Assembly (NCBI RefSeq): GCF_964355755.1
Contig: NC_092680.1
Coordinates: forward strand, 4,505,001 to 4,565,000
Origin: Antedon mediterranea
Lineage: Eukaryota > Echinodermata > Crinoidea > Comatulida > Antedonidae
DNA length: 60,000 nt
Direction: 5' to 3'
The translations under genes and the position numbers were made by a program. Shown here in pieces: positions 35,634-47,170 of this stretch; the stretch's first letter is position 1, and each line of letters opens with the position of its first letter. The notes under the pieces are model-generated. The model was not told the origin of the DNA. It worked only from the letters and a program-made list of their open reading frames with translations, and did not search any database.

Positions 35634-36972
35634 GTAAGTTTTGTTTAATATAAATAATTGTTTTAAACTTCTTTACATTTTAGTTACTGTGTTATTCACA
35701 CACCCTAGAATAAAAAAACCATTCATTGTCACGAAAGGGACCATCAAATTTGGCTGAATCACATCGGCCAATCAGATACTTTTGATGCTACATCCCATAC
35801 CACTCCCGTCCCACTACACCTGCAATGCAGTGTGTTGAGTTTTTTTTTCTATATAGGATTGGTTTCTTTTTCCTTGTGTTTATATTCATTATTACACATG
35901 AACTATATATAAATTCAAGAAATGTCCACACATCCATTTATTTTAAACTGAAATTTTGACAAATATAAAATATATTCAAAATTCGAGTTAAACTGCCTCA
36001 ATATAAATTTATTAACACGACATGTTTCGAGCATAGCCCATCATTTGTGGAATTTCGATAAAAACAAAAAACGACAATGGCCATGCATATAAGCAGTTGG
36101 ACAGTTTGTTTAAATAACAAATTGTGTTGTATAAAGAATGAGATTTTTTGTTGACAAATTTAGTTTAATTGTCTTTCTTGGTTAATGCTGTTATTGAGAA
36201 TTTAATTACCTTGATTGCAGTATTAACTGTATTTTGAATATCCATGCTAAAAATAAAATACCTTTTACCTAAACACATTTATGAAACGTTCCTTACAATA
36301 TGAAACATGCATTGCTTTTATCTGAGAGTATGATACATCAAGAGAACTGTGTCTGTGAATGTAAACCTGACATAAAATGTAATTCCACACTAATTTGACA
36401 ATGTATCTCATGCACCCTTGGTGAATACATTACTAGTGCAACAATGTGACATATGCTATTACTATTTGTGTCTATTAATATGCCTCTAAACCTTTACAAC
36501 AGTGGCACCATGTTCATACATAAGTGTATTCTTAAAATAAATATAATATAGACAAGCATACAAAATCAATCCAACAAACATACAGTACAAAAATAATATA
36601 TGTAATCTTTATATTTTCTGTTAAATCAAGTAAGTACTAAAAATAGATATTTCTTTATTTTGACAATTAAGAAAACAAGTTCTCTAGCTAGCATATCCGT
36701 TATGACTTGTCGCTAATGAATATTCTCCTCTTAATTAATATAACAAGAAAATAATTGTATATTTTAATGCAATGTATTATAGAAAGAAGAAGAACAGCAA
36801 AGAGAAAAATACGTTGAGTTGTCTAAATGTCTTATTTTATGAAAAGATTCAATCTATCTATTGCTATTAATAGTATTTTTATATTTTAATATGGTTAAAT
36901 ATATTTTACCAGTTTATACCACACACAAATTTATATTGAATTTAAATTTAATTCAATATTTTTTTTTATCAG

Positions 36973-37072
36973 ATAAATTTAAATGATTTTCTTGACAAGT
37001 TCATGGGAGAGCAGGCACCGCAGAGTATTATGTGGTTACCATTGATGCACAAGATGGAAACAGCAGAAAATG
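36973..37072 (+). CDS. dystrobrevin exon 7
   Basis: The acceptor TTTTTATCAG ends at 36972 and the donor G|gtaaca starts at 37073; phase 0 in, phase 1 out. It encodes INLNDFLDKFMGEQAPQSIM then WLPLMHKMETAENV, matching vertebrate [32 protein letters not shown]. It ends the EF-hand region, just before the ZZ finger. Confidence 0.97.
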
Positions 37073-37099
37073 GTAACATTTATATCTCTTTATATTCTT

Positions 37100-37345
37100 G
37101 GGTTAAGTAGCCGAGTGGTTATGACACTTGACTATCATACAGAGAGACCGGGTTCAATTCCCAGTTCACTCAGATATTGTAAATGAGTACCTGGTTGAAA
37201 AGATAGGTGGTGTGGAAAGGAACTGGCCACCCTAACACATAATGCTGAGGCTTTATAAGTACAATGAGCTCCTAACAGCTCCATTCCCCTATGTTCAGAA
37301 TGAACATGGTACTCACCTCATATTCTCTACAAAATAAATGATACC
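37100..37345 (+). mobile_element. tRNA-derived SINE
   Basis: The head has AGTAGCCGAGTGGTTATGAC (A box, Ser/Leu type) and GGGTTCAATTCCC (B box, about 37149). The body includes GGAACTGGCCACCCTAAC and GAGCTCCTAACAGCTCC and ends near AAAATAAATGAT. It begins 28 bp after the exon 7 donor. Not considered a functional tRNA because the head runs straight into the SINE body. Confidence 0.75.
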
Positions 37346-38129
37346 ATTTCCAGTGCTGACAAAGGCGAATGAAAGATTTTTCAAACAGGGAAATGCTAAC
37401 ATAATACTATAGTCTGTCAAAAGTAGATATCACGAAATTATTATTTCATTTTAGCTGTCAAAAAGAGGGAGAATGCACCCCAGACACAACCGCCCCTGAC
37501 TTACAATTTGATTTACAGGAAATTTTCCTATGGCATTAATTATTATAATTTAAGGTATAAGCCAAGATAACATGTAACATACATATAGTATTATTATTAA
37601 TAATAAACTAGAAAGGCAGTCGTTTCAAGAAATGTAAAAATGAAATGAATAACGATAATTTTGCGTGGATAACCTATCTTGTCCTAAGTGACAAGTTCAA
37701 ATACTGTTACGTTTTCTGTTAATTACATTTGAGAATGTTTACATTTATTATTGCAGATTGTTTAATTTGAAAGATTTATTTCTTGGTTACGATGTAAATA
37801 TCATTATTAGATAGAATTGTTTATACTTTAATCAAACAACTGCCATATTAGCATTATTTATGTCTTTGATGTTTCATCAAATACTTTAACATGTCCGTTT
37901 GTGTATACAAGATCAGAGTATGTTTACAAGACTACAGTTAATTTTATACAATAATACATATTATATTTAATAATAAACACAATTTAAAAGTGTAAATCAA
38001 TTATTAATCTTTTTTGAACATTATGCAACATTTTAATTTATTATTTTTGTACTCTGATTATTATTATATTTCACTATTAATTGCTTTTGAAATCTCCAAT
38101 TATAAATGTTTATATTTGTCTTTTCAAAG

Positions 38130-38296
38130 TATTTCATCCCGTTGAATGCAACTACTGCCACCGCGAGTCCATGATGGGCTTCCGATACAAGTGCCAACGG
38201 TGTTCCAACTTTCAACTTTGTCAAAACTGTTTTTGGAGAGGCAACGTATGTGCAGGTCACACTCAGGATCACCAAATGAAAGAGCATACATCTTGG
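38130..38296 (+). CDS. dystrobrevin exon 8 (ZZ zinc finger)
   Basis: The acceptor TTTTCAAAG ends at 38129 and the donor TGG|gtaagt starts at 38297; phase 1 in, phase 0 out. It encodes [40 protein letters not shown] and [15 protein letters not shown]. Zinc ligands are three CxxC-type pairs (CNYC, CQRC, CQNC) and a His pair (HTQDH). This is the ZZ domain that, with the EF-hands, binds partner proteins at the membrane-cytoskeleton. Nearly identical to vertebrate dystrobrevin and similar to dystrophin. Confidence 0.98.
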
Positions 38297-38679
38297 GTAA
38301 GTGAAAGTATTTTCTTCTTTAGTTTACTAGTAACTTTAGGTTTTCTCTTGGTTCCTACCGAGATGCATACCCAAAGTTGTAAGCACACTAAAAGGATTGG
38401 ACCAATCACAAGCAATGGATTTTCAGAACTGTCACTTTGTCACAGGTCTACTCGCTGGAGTTGAGCTTACGCCGTTACGTTGCGTCCTAGTGGGTCTATT
38501 GGGATTTTCCCCCTTAATATGTTAATACCATATTCATTGATCATATTCTTTCTTTATATTGTCATTTTAAGATATAAAACCTACAGCATGCTAAATTTAA
38601 AAAGATGAACATAATATATTTCTTACAAAAAACGCTGCTCGCTTATTGACGTAACAGTTTTAAAGATATATTGTCCCTC

Positions 38680-38850
38680 TGATAAATATTTTTTATTTCA
38701 AATTTGTTTTTGAATGTGTCATTTTAGTGTCACATATTAGTTATTTTACCTGAAAAAAAATGTAATTTAAAGCAAAAATACTTAAATTGTCTGTCAGACA
38801 ATAGTTTTTGAGTTATAATTAAACAATTATTTTCTTTTTTTATACATGAA
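38680..38850 (+). repeat. dispersed repeat family (ATGCCATTTT type)
   Basis: GTGTCATTTTAGTGTCACAT, TGTAATTTAAAGCAAAA and TTGTCTGTCAGACAATAG parallel 50355-50490 (GCCATTTTAATGTCACATAA, CTGTAATTTAAAGCAAAA). A diverged copy. Confidence 0.6.
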
Positions 38851-39429
38851 TAAATATAATTTTTTGTTGACGTTTTATGGGTCCAGCAGCTGGGACCTAT
38901 AAATTATAGTCGAGTTTCCATTTTAGCAAAAACGTCTCTAATACTATATTACTGCTTGCTTTCATCTCTTGTGACGTAGCGGGCTAGAGCAGCTGCGTGA
39001 AAAATCATACAGTAGTACACATAAAATACACAATCAATTCCAACATTTGGGCCTACATCTTTAGTACTTATGAATTTAGGACTGATTTACATGTTATTGC
39101 TATTCTTAGTCTTTTCAATTCTGCACTTAAAACTATAGCATGCTTTCTTATAATATTCAAGGGAATAGCACTCACAAAGTGAACATCTTTTAATTTCCAT
39201 GTATAATTTATTGTTATGTCACATCTTAGAAGAATATCGGTACATGTGAGACATATTAAAATATCAGAACAGCACCCTCTATTGTCAAAAATTGTAGAGT
39301 TAAATTCCAGCGTTGCATGTTGAAAGTTCCTGATATTGATCATTACCCCCTCTATTGGCGATACCTGTTCTACAATCTTGATCCTAATTTTTTACTTGGC
39401 AATGTTTTGTTTTCAAGAAAGTGAAATCG

Positions 39430-39567
39430 AAAGCTCTGTCTGCACTATGATAATTTGACAAAAAAAGTGTGATGTGCCCAAATATGATCATCATTATCAT
39501 GTCTATATATGTGCACATCACATTTTTTGGTCACATACTTAAAGTTTGATAACGTAGACAGGGCTTA
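39430..39567 (-). mobile_element. MITE family 1 copy
   Basis: AAGCTCTGTCTGCACTATGA to GTTTGATAACGTAGACAGGG. Reverse orientation relative to 26994. Interior diverged. Confidence 0.82.
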
Positions 39568-39959
39568 TTTTATTTATTTGTTCTTTCTTTAAACTGAAAT
39601 ACACTTTCAATACAAATGTACTGATTTCCAAAGTGGTTCAGTATTAACATATTTATAACAAAAATACAATATAAACGAAAAACAAAAAGAAAGAAAAGAG
39701 ATATAAAACTATTTACAATTGTAAAGGCAAAAAGGTTAATACATGGTTTCTATAGTGAAGATTTAAAAGTTGCCAAAGACATATTATGGAGTTATGTAAT
39801 TGACAAGATCACAGCTACCGTATGTTGTTTAAAGGTTTTTACACATCTAAACTTTTTTGCCTAGTTACTAGTTTATCACATCACAAAAAGATAATAGTGT
39901 TTCTTTATTTAGAAATTTAATTACATTTGTTAATAGGTCTGTACAAGTTTAATTATAGT

Positions 39960-40200
39960 AAAAACCAGCCCTTTGACACCCAATTCAGTGTATTAAGGGA
40001 ACACCTTACTGTGAAAAGAAGGAGGAGAAATATATATATATAATATATATTGTCCTATGAGGACAATATACAGGAGATAATTTGTTGGGTCCTGAAAGTC
40101 TCCCCCTAATAGGTGTTCTACTATTTTGGTGACATTCAAGACATATTTCCAGACACTCCCCCTCGTTATATAGAGAGTTCACTTAATGTCTAGACCTTCC
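39960..40200. repeat. relic of the GGGGACACC element family with hairpin
   Basis: AATTCAGTGTATTAAGGGAA, TCCCCCTAATAGGTGTTC and CACTCCCCCTCGTTATATAG share the wording of the 12.6-kb minisatellite. A hairpin TATTGTCCT/AGGACAATA sits at about 40049-40070. Confidence 0.5.
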
Positions 40201-42395
40201 CAAGTAATTACACAGAATGTTTAAATTTAAACTGCCTAGCAGGACCACCTAGTTCCAATATGATTCCAATCACACTATTAAATCATATTATTCATAATTA
40301 ATAGAATTTGATAACTAGAATTTAATTCGTCACTTTGACGAATTATAGGTGATCATTGTTATCATTTTAATGAAATTAACATTTTTTAAACATGCATGTA
40401 CGTTAACATACGATCGTAAAAAGTTGATGTACGCCATCCTATGACATGATGCATAATCTTATATCGCTGAGTTGTGCCTATTATATGCCATATGGGTGTT
40501 TCCATAAATTAAGGGGCCAGTGGGTATTTTAGTATTGGTGATAGTTAGTTTGCTGTTTACTCTAAATTGGTAATAGTTATTTAAAAAATGATTTTATCAT
40601 ATGATAGAACAATAATATGGGTTAATACTATTACATGTTGGAAAAAAAAAATTGCAAAAAAAAACGATTTTTAAAAAAAATATATCGTGGTGTCTAGCTC
40701 ATTTTATTAAAATATGTGTGACATTTAAATACACTGACATATCAGAGTTTAAAAAATATACTACAGCAATAGTTATTTTGTATTTATTTATCATCACAAT
40801 AGAGTACAAAGCAACGTTAAATATAAGCTAATTACAATTTCCCACGATTTTTTGTTTTCCACACAACGGTCCGCGACGTCCAGCATCACAACGTAACATT
40901 TCGTGTCTCACTTTGTTACGTTGTTAGTACGATCTTTATTAGTGAACAGACACAAGAAGTACCACTATAATGACGAAAATCGAATTACATTCACTACAAC
41001 AGATCACTGAAATTTACCTTACACAATGTTCTACAAAATGGCGATTTTATTTAGTCAGTTACAGACGAAAAACTATTTTTTTAGAACATTTCGTGTCTCG
41101 TATATTCGTTACGTAGTTATTCATAGACCATCGGTGGTAAACGCCGCGAGAGCTATTTCTGAAGTTGAAGGTCACGTGATTCAAGAAGCAGGCGAACTAA
41201 AGTCTCGGCGAAAAAATCATCGCTAGGATCCGCGCTAATTTCGAGTTACAGCGGTAGAGACTTTTCGTGTCCCTCTGTTACGTTGTTTCAACTGTTACGT
41301 TGTAAATAACTTCTACGCGCTTCATTGCATGTAAGTTTTGTGTATTTTTATTTTGTTAGTTTTTAGAATTTAGAAAATAGTGGGTTATAATGAAAAATAC
41401 AAGAAAATTAAACGCCAAAACTATCTTCGTACTCTACGTCAACATCATAGTCAAAAACTGGGTGTCGTATACACAATGAGACACGGTTACGTTGGTAGTT
41501 TGTTGATACTATATAGTTGATATTTGTTTTAATGTGGTAGGAATGTTGTTTATCTCATAGCAGCTTCATAATGTATACCCAATGAACAGATATGTCTATA
41601 ATTGATTAATATTTAACAAATTAATGAGCAAAATTGCAAAACATTTTCCACTAGGCAGGTTACAGCGTAACATCGTAGAAGATACGCCGTGTCTTGTTAC
41701 GTAGTGTACTAGACCTTATACTGGTGTAGTATTTTGCAAATAATTAGCAATTAGTTACCATAAAATCTTTAAATTTTACATTATGTGTTTGCTATTTGGT
41801 TATTGCTTCTATATGACACAGAAAAATAAAAATTTATTTAATTATTGTCACAAGAAATAGGGATAAAAGTCCATAGTTTACAACCACTTTCAGAATAAAA
41901 ACAAATTCGTCGTTTTTGACTATTCTATTTGTTACAGTAGGAAAAAAAAGAATTGTATTTGGTTCATTTCAGTTATAATAAAAAACATATTACACAAAAT
42001 AATGTGTAATATTAGTACATAATTTTGTTTATTTATTTAACGTTGCTATTCGACAAGATAAAATATGAATTAAATGTTTACTATAATATACATTTAAAAT
42101 ACCCTCCACTATAGTGAGCGAGTCCAAGCAACTTGGTTGTCGCGTATGCGCGCCTATCATATTTGGGCGATTTCACTTGATGTGTAGGGAATATTTAACT
42201 TGTTTCAATTACAATCTACGGAAGATATACTAAGGTTTTATAAATTTAATAATAATTAATAACTTTATTTAAATTGATAAAAACAATTACATATAATATA
42301 AACGCAAGGCTGTGGATAACAATTTATTATGAACGAAATCAAATCAAAACAACAAAGAACAATAGGTTCTCCTAATAGTAATAGGATAGTATTAC

Positions 42396-42740
42396 CACGT
42401 GCTTGGGCAATGAACTCTGCTCCACATTGCGATAAGTTTATTTTTAGCTGGCTCGGCGACTCCGAAGCTGAAAGGGGTGACTGGTATTTCTACAGGTCTG
42501 TACGATAATTATTAAGGGTTTTCCGAAATATCACGTGCTTGGCTAATGAGCTCTCCTCCACATTGAGATCGCGTTTATTTTTTAGCTGACTCGGCGACTC
42601 CGGCGGTATTTCTACAGCGAGAGTGTATATACTCCATGTACGATGATTATTAATAGGGTTTTCCGAAACACCACGTGCTTGGCTAATAAAATTCTCCTCC
42701 AAATTGAGATCGCGTTTATTTTTAGCTGTTCAGTTTGATG
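42396..42740. repeat. degenerate 136-140-bp tandem repeat within the transposon
   Basis: CACGTGCTTGG recurs at 42396, 42532 and 42672. Each copy has CTCCxCATTGxGAT, TTTATTTTTAGCTG and a CTCGGCGACTCC block. A fourth diverged stretch (GGCTCGGCGACTCCCGG) follows near 42783. Confidence 0.85.
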
Positions 42741-43413
42741 GACCTTTATTTTTTAATTTTTATTGAAAACCAACGTGATTGCTGGCTCGGCGACTCCCGG
42801 TGCTCAAATTGGGTGACTGGTATTATTTCGGTCATGGTTCGGTGAACCTTTATTTTGTTGGCCAAAACCCACATGCTTGCTTCGTCGGCTCCCTACAAAG
42901 AGATCGCGCTTAGTTTAATGGGGAACCTTTATTTACTCTTCGTTTTAAATATATTCCATAGACTTCAACATTATAACTAGTCTACTGTTTTCCCCGATGT
43001 GGTTTAAAAACAATTATAAAAGAATGAGAAATAAAGTCAACAGACATTTTACAACATTTAAAAATAATACGTAAAAAACATTTATACCCAGTATAACTAA
43101 GACAAAATTATCAGTAACATATTAATTTTATTATAATAATAAAATGATAATAATAAATATTTGATGAATAAAATTAATATTTTAAACTAATAATCTGAAA
43201 AGAAAGCAATAGTTTTAGTCAAATCAATTTATGAGCATAACTCAAGAAAGACAAATATATACAGTGTTCATTTATTGTTTTATAATTAATAATAATAAAT
43301 ATTATAATCCATCAACATAAGATAAGAAAACACTTTCTTTAGTATAGTAGGCCTAACATATTTTATAATAATAATAGATATATTTATTTTTATTTAAATT
43401 GGTATAATTTATA

Positions 43414-43650
43414 TTAAAAATACTTAATTATATACTTTATATTTCTATATGATGATGAATCAAATTTAACCCAGATGGGCAAATCTAATGTTTCATTGTC
43501 ATTTTTTTCATCTATACAGATCAGCAGTTTATCAACAATGTTACCGTTCCAATTGAGAACTGCATTTAACCCCAAAAATAGAGATGCCGCATCAACAAAA
43601 AGACCAACCAAAGAAACATCAGCCCACAGACGGTTCTCGAATATACAGTA
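43414..43650 (-). pseudogene. unidentified coding-like fragment inside the transposon
   Basis: On the minus strand the frame runs NYCIFENRLWADVSLVGLFV and continues DAASLFLGLNAVLNWNG..., ending at a stop near 43414; a TGA lies just upstream of NYC. The composition resembles a real globular protein, and a related KYCVFENHLWA piece occurs at about 6678. No family is recognised; it could be a transposase remnant or a captured host exon. Confidence 0.4.
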
Positions 43651-43689
43651 ATTTCAGCGTAAAAAAAAATTACATAACTGAAATTAAAT

Positions 43690-43815
43690 TATTAAACAGG
43701 GTTACATCAGGTGGTTAAAATCAGCACTGAAAGTACGAACCAACTTTATATACCATTGAGTAAACATTTTAGAAGTAATGCGCGATTTACCAAATTTTTC
43801 CCTCACGTAAATTTA
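43690..43815 (-). repeat. inverted copy of 5167-5295
   Basis: AAAATCAGCACTGAAAGTAC and CGAACCAACTTTATATACCA are the reverse complement of the sequence at about 5230-5275, continuing to TAAATTTACGTGAGGG on the other strand. Confidence 0.75.
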
Positions 43816-43909
43816 TATAGATTATACGTTTTAATGATTGAACAAGAGTGTTAATGCGAAGTATATCCAAATGTATTCTCAATGATTTTACTGTAAATGA
43901 CTATTAATA

Positions 43910-44270
43910 GTATATTTTAGCAGTTTGTTGTGTGCAGTAGTAATTACAGTTGTCACACTTTAAAAATAATGTAGTAGTTCTTGTTGACTTATTTAAGTGA
44001 ACTATTTGGTGTCTCTGTTACACGTGAAAACTTCAATTTTTTATTGCATGAATTATATTGTTTTATTGATTAAAAGATAGTATTTGATATACTATTTTTA
44101 CCAGTTTATCAATTGTATGCAGTAGTAACCACATTTGTTACACTTTAAAAATGGCTGCATATCAAAACCATTTCATAAAACATTGTGACGAGTTAAAGTG
44201 AACATTTGGTGTCTCCGTTACACGTGAAATCTTCCATTTATATTTCATGAACCATATTGTTTTATTTCCA
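43910..44270. repeat. two-copy tandem repeat, 200-bp period
   Basis: TTGGTGTCTCxGTTACACGTG occurs at 44007 and 44207, and GCAGTAGTAA-x-CAC plus TGTTACACTTTAAAAAT precede each. The period is exactly 200 bp at the motif. Confidence 0.85.
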
Positions 44271-44849
44271 CATGGAGGTATGATCCTGATTTGACTTGTT
44301 GCTAGTAAATGTATATACTTGAGGTATATTCTGTTCATTTCTGTATTGTTTACATGTAATTTTTAAACAGCAGTGACTTTACAAATCTTTTATATAGAAA
44401 TTAAGTCAACTTTAACGGCTTTGCATAATTATTTCATAAGCTATTTTTTAAATTTGAAAAGGTGTGATTTAAATAATATTTTTCTGCATTGAAGATGTTC
44501 CCAAAAGCTATTTAAAAATCCAATTTAAACAGTTTTAGGTTATTAATAATAACTTATAAGAGGGGTAGATAATGTGATTTTGGTGTCTCCGTTACACGTG
44601 AAATTTGCTATGCATGTTGATACTATATAAATGCTGTTACATAGAGACAACAGATTTAATGTGTATTTTGCTTCTTTTTTTTAGTTCAAGTACATGATAT
44701 ACTATTTAGAATTGATTATTAGACTTAGAATGTCACACTTTGAAATTCTGACCCTAATGTCACACCTTGGCCCCTTTATTTATGGAAACACCCATATACA
44801 ATATGTACAGTATATACTGTATATCTATACACAGTGTAGCATAGGTGAA

Positions 44850-45545
44850 ATTACGGGACACACATCATGTTCTAATTTTTTGGTATGATGGAATTATCAA
44901 AATAAACTCAAAGATGACAATTTCGAAAGATAATAAATTGAGCAAATAAATATAAGAATTGGAAGAGAATCTGGCACGTAGAAGCGCTGTGCGCGCTCTT
45001 TGAAATTTGTATAACTTTGACGAAAAAGATGAAAAAACTACTTTTTAACTTCATCTGGCCATATGTTAACGTCACAACATCTGATACGCTTGGTTTTTAT
45101 ATGAATTCATATCTACATTTCATCAGCTTTCATAATAAATTATAATCGTCAAGGTAACCTTCAATTCTGAAGAGCTGTAAGATATTCAAATTTACGGCGA
45201 AGGTGAAATTACACGACCTACGTTATTCAAGTTTTTACGCGTGATGACGTCATCAAAATGACAACACTGACAACTTATGAGAAAGATAAATAATTAAGCA
45301 AGCACACACTGAAATTTGTGCGAAAATCGAGGTCAAATAGCGGAGATGCGCTCTATTGAATGTGATAACCTAAACAAAACGGAAAAAAATCCTAATTGTT
45401 AAATTCAAGTGGCCATTTGATGACGTAATACCATTTTTTACGTCTAATGTGTATATACATTTATATCTACAACTCAATGGCTTCACGAATAAGTTAAAAA
45501 ACTTAGGTGTCATCGTGCATTCTGAAGAGTTATTTTCATTTTAAA
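44850..45545. repeat. degenerate ~350-bp tandem repeat, CpG-containing
   Basis: Two diverged units both run from GGTGAAATTAC-x-GAC, through TCAAAATGAC, GAAAGATAA, a CGC(T/G)CTxT patch, TTCATCTGGCCAT-like and GACGTAA, to ATTCTGAAGAG. A third, poorer unit appears to start after 45545. No ORF of note. Confidence 0.55.
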
Positions 45546-46160
45546 AAAGACATATTTTTCACCATTTTCAGAACTTTTGTGAAATAAATGTGCGCATTTT
45601 GTCATTTTTAACGTGCTCGTATAGCGTTATTTTAAGTCGGAACTGACTCAAATTTGGTGAATGTACTAAGGATGGTGAGTAGAATGCGATTTCTACAAAA
45701 AAATCGTATTTTTACGCTTTTTAAGTATCGCGCGCGCAAAAACGTGTTTTTGCGCAGTAATTTTTTGAAACACGCAAATGGCCTAATTCATGCTCTAAAT
45801 TGATCAAAACTTAATTTTGAGCCTTTTAAATTTTTAACGCGCGATTTCACGCGCATGTCTATACGTGCGCGTGCGTTTTTATTTGCTAATATTTTTACCT
45901 TGACCTGAAGTTTACGTGTAGTGAATTTCTTAAATATGTGATAATGAATTATGGATATATGATTGATAATGTGATTTCACAAAATCGCGTATACGTGACG
46001 TCACGGGTCAGTGATCACGCTGAAAAGCTTATTATGGCTAAGTTAAAGTATTTGAAAGACATTGTAAAATTTTTGTGATCATTGCTATTCAACTTTTTGA
46101 GATATTTGACGAACAAAAAGTGTACAGAAAGAAGAATAATAAAGATTTTATACAATAACA
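45545..46160. other. CpG-rich non-coding block in intron 8
   Basis: Contains ATCGCGCGCGCAAAAACGTG, ACGCGCGATTTCACGCGC, ATACGTGCGCGTGCG and GTGACGTCACGGG, in contrast to CpG-poor flanks. A hairpin with 10-bp arms (GCGCAAAAAC / GTTTTTGCGC) and a GT loop is at 45734-45755. No coding frame was recognised on either strand. Confidence 0.6.
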
Positions 46161-46161
46161 A

Positions 46162-46195
46162 TAGGTGATCATTTTATTCTAAAAATGATCACCTA
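46162..46195. repeat. terminal-style hairpin
   Basis: TAGGTGATCATTTT and AAAATGATCACCTA face each other across a 6-bp loop with 14 perfect pairs. A single TAGGTGATCATT also occurs at 40347. This could mark the edge of a larger element that hosts the CpG-rich block. Confidence 0.8.
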
Positions 46196-46557
46196 ATTAG
46201 ACCCAGAATTATACCCATGAAATCTCCAGGACAGTTAACCTTAGACATTTGACTTTCACAAAAAAAGGAGTACTAAACACTAATTAACTAGTTGTTACCA
46301 TGGTGATTGAGTTTGATACCAGTCTCAGTAATTAGTATAGGCGTGTTCTGTGATTGGCTGAACATATTAGTAGTGCTAAGATGAAAAGAAAAAGCTGATA
46401 AACTCAAAATCTACAACTAATAAATTGTATCAGTTGGTTTTGCATACTTGTCACACACTGTATATTGGCATTAGATGCAATATTATTGTGTGCTGCACCA
46501 TGTCAAGGTATAGTATTACAGTATATATTTTATCTATATAGTGTTTTAAAATATTAT

Positions 46558-46607
46558 ATATCACACTTTTTTTGTCAAACTAGTTTGATAGTGTAGACAG
46601 AGCTTTA
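46558..46607 (+). mobile_element. MITE family 1, right-end fragment
   Basis: TCACACTTTTTTTGTCAAAC then GTTTGATAGTGTAGACAGAG and CTTTA. Only the last 50 bp remain. Confidence 0.8.
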
Positions 46608-47095
46608 GACGGGGCTGTACATTTTGAAATTAAAATCCAGTGGTTATCATATTAATTAATCGCACTGTAGTAAGACACTCTTAGACACTTAAGTAAATTG
46701 ATATTTGATATTTAAGAATTTTAAGTATAATTTTATCCCTATAGCCTACATTGTGATGACTCCTCAGCTGTCCACTTTCGGGAACTGTGTACACAGGTAC
46801 AGTACAGTACCAGTTTTTCCTTGATAGTGCTAATTATTTAATCAGGTTGAAGTTCATTTCAATTTTCCTGCCTTCACTATTCATTTTTGGTAATTATATA
46901 CAGAATGTGAAAGTGAACTTTGAACTTTTACAATTATAATATTGTAAAATGAATTACATAATGACATCAATATTGCTCGCTTCACTGATTAGATCTGCTT
47001 ATTAACAATTTACTCATCAGTACTGTCAAAATTCATTTGACATAGATAATGTTGATAATCCATTGACATAGACGATGTCAGTGTCAACTGTAGTG

Positions 47096-47170
47096 GAACT
47101 GTAGCTTGGTGGTTAATGCTTGCCTTCCAATCTCAAGGTCCCGGGTTCAATCCTGACTTATGTGTCTATA
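47096..47170 (+). mobile_element. tRNA-like sequence (SINE head)
   Basis: TAGCTTGGTGGTTAATGC (A-box region) and GGGTTCAATCC (B box) are spaced as in a tRNA, but the acceptor and anticodon stems do not pair convincingly. Probably a SINE head or tRNA pseudogene. Confidence 0.5.

Larger units (their letters stand above)
40493..44794. mobile_element. 4.3-kb DNA transposon with TIRs and TA target site
   Basis: The left end TGGGTGTTTCCATAAATTAA, continuing GGGGCCA (27 bp, 40493-40519), is matched by an inverted right end at 44768-44794 with one mismatch. Both ends are flanked by TA (40491-40492 and 44795-44796), the target duplication of Tc1/mariner-type elements. No long ORF survives; only a 60-70-codon minus-strand frame (43414-43620) looks coding-like. 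Internal parts include a degenerate 136-140-bp tandem repeat (42396-42740) and an exact 200-bp tandem spacing at 44.0-44.2 kb. It lies in dystrobrevin intron 8. Non-autonomous or decayed; superfamily inferred only from TA and TIRs. Confidence 0.8.

Noticed and set aside
37100-37170. Functional tRNA gene
   Set aside because: A and B boxes are present, but the head runs into a SINE body and no complete acceptor stem or clean 3' end is visible. The same reasoning applies at 47096 and 33370.
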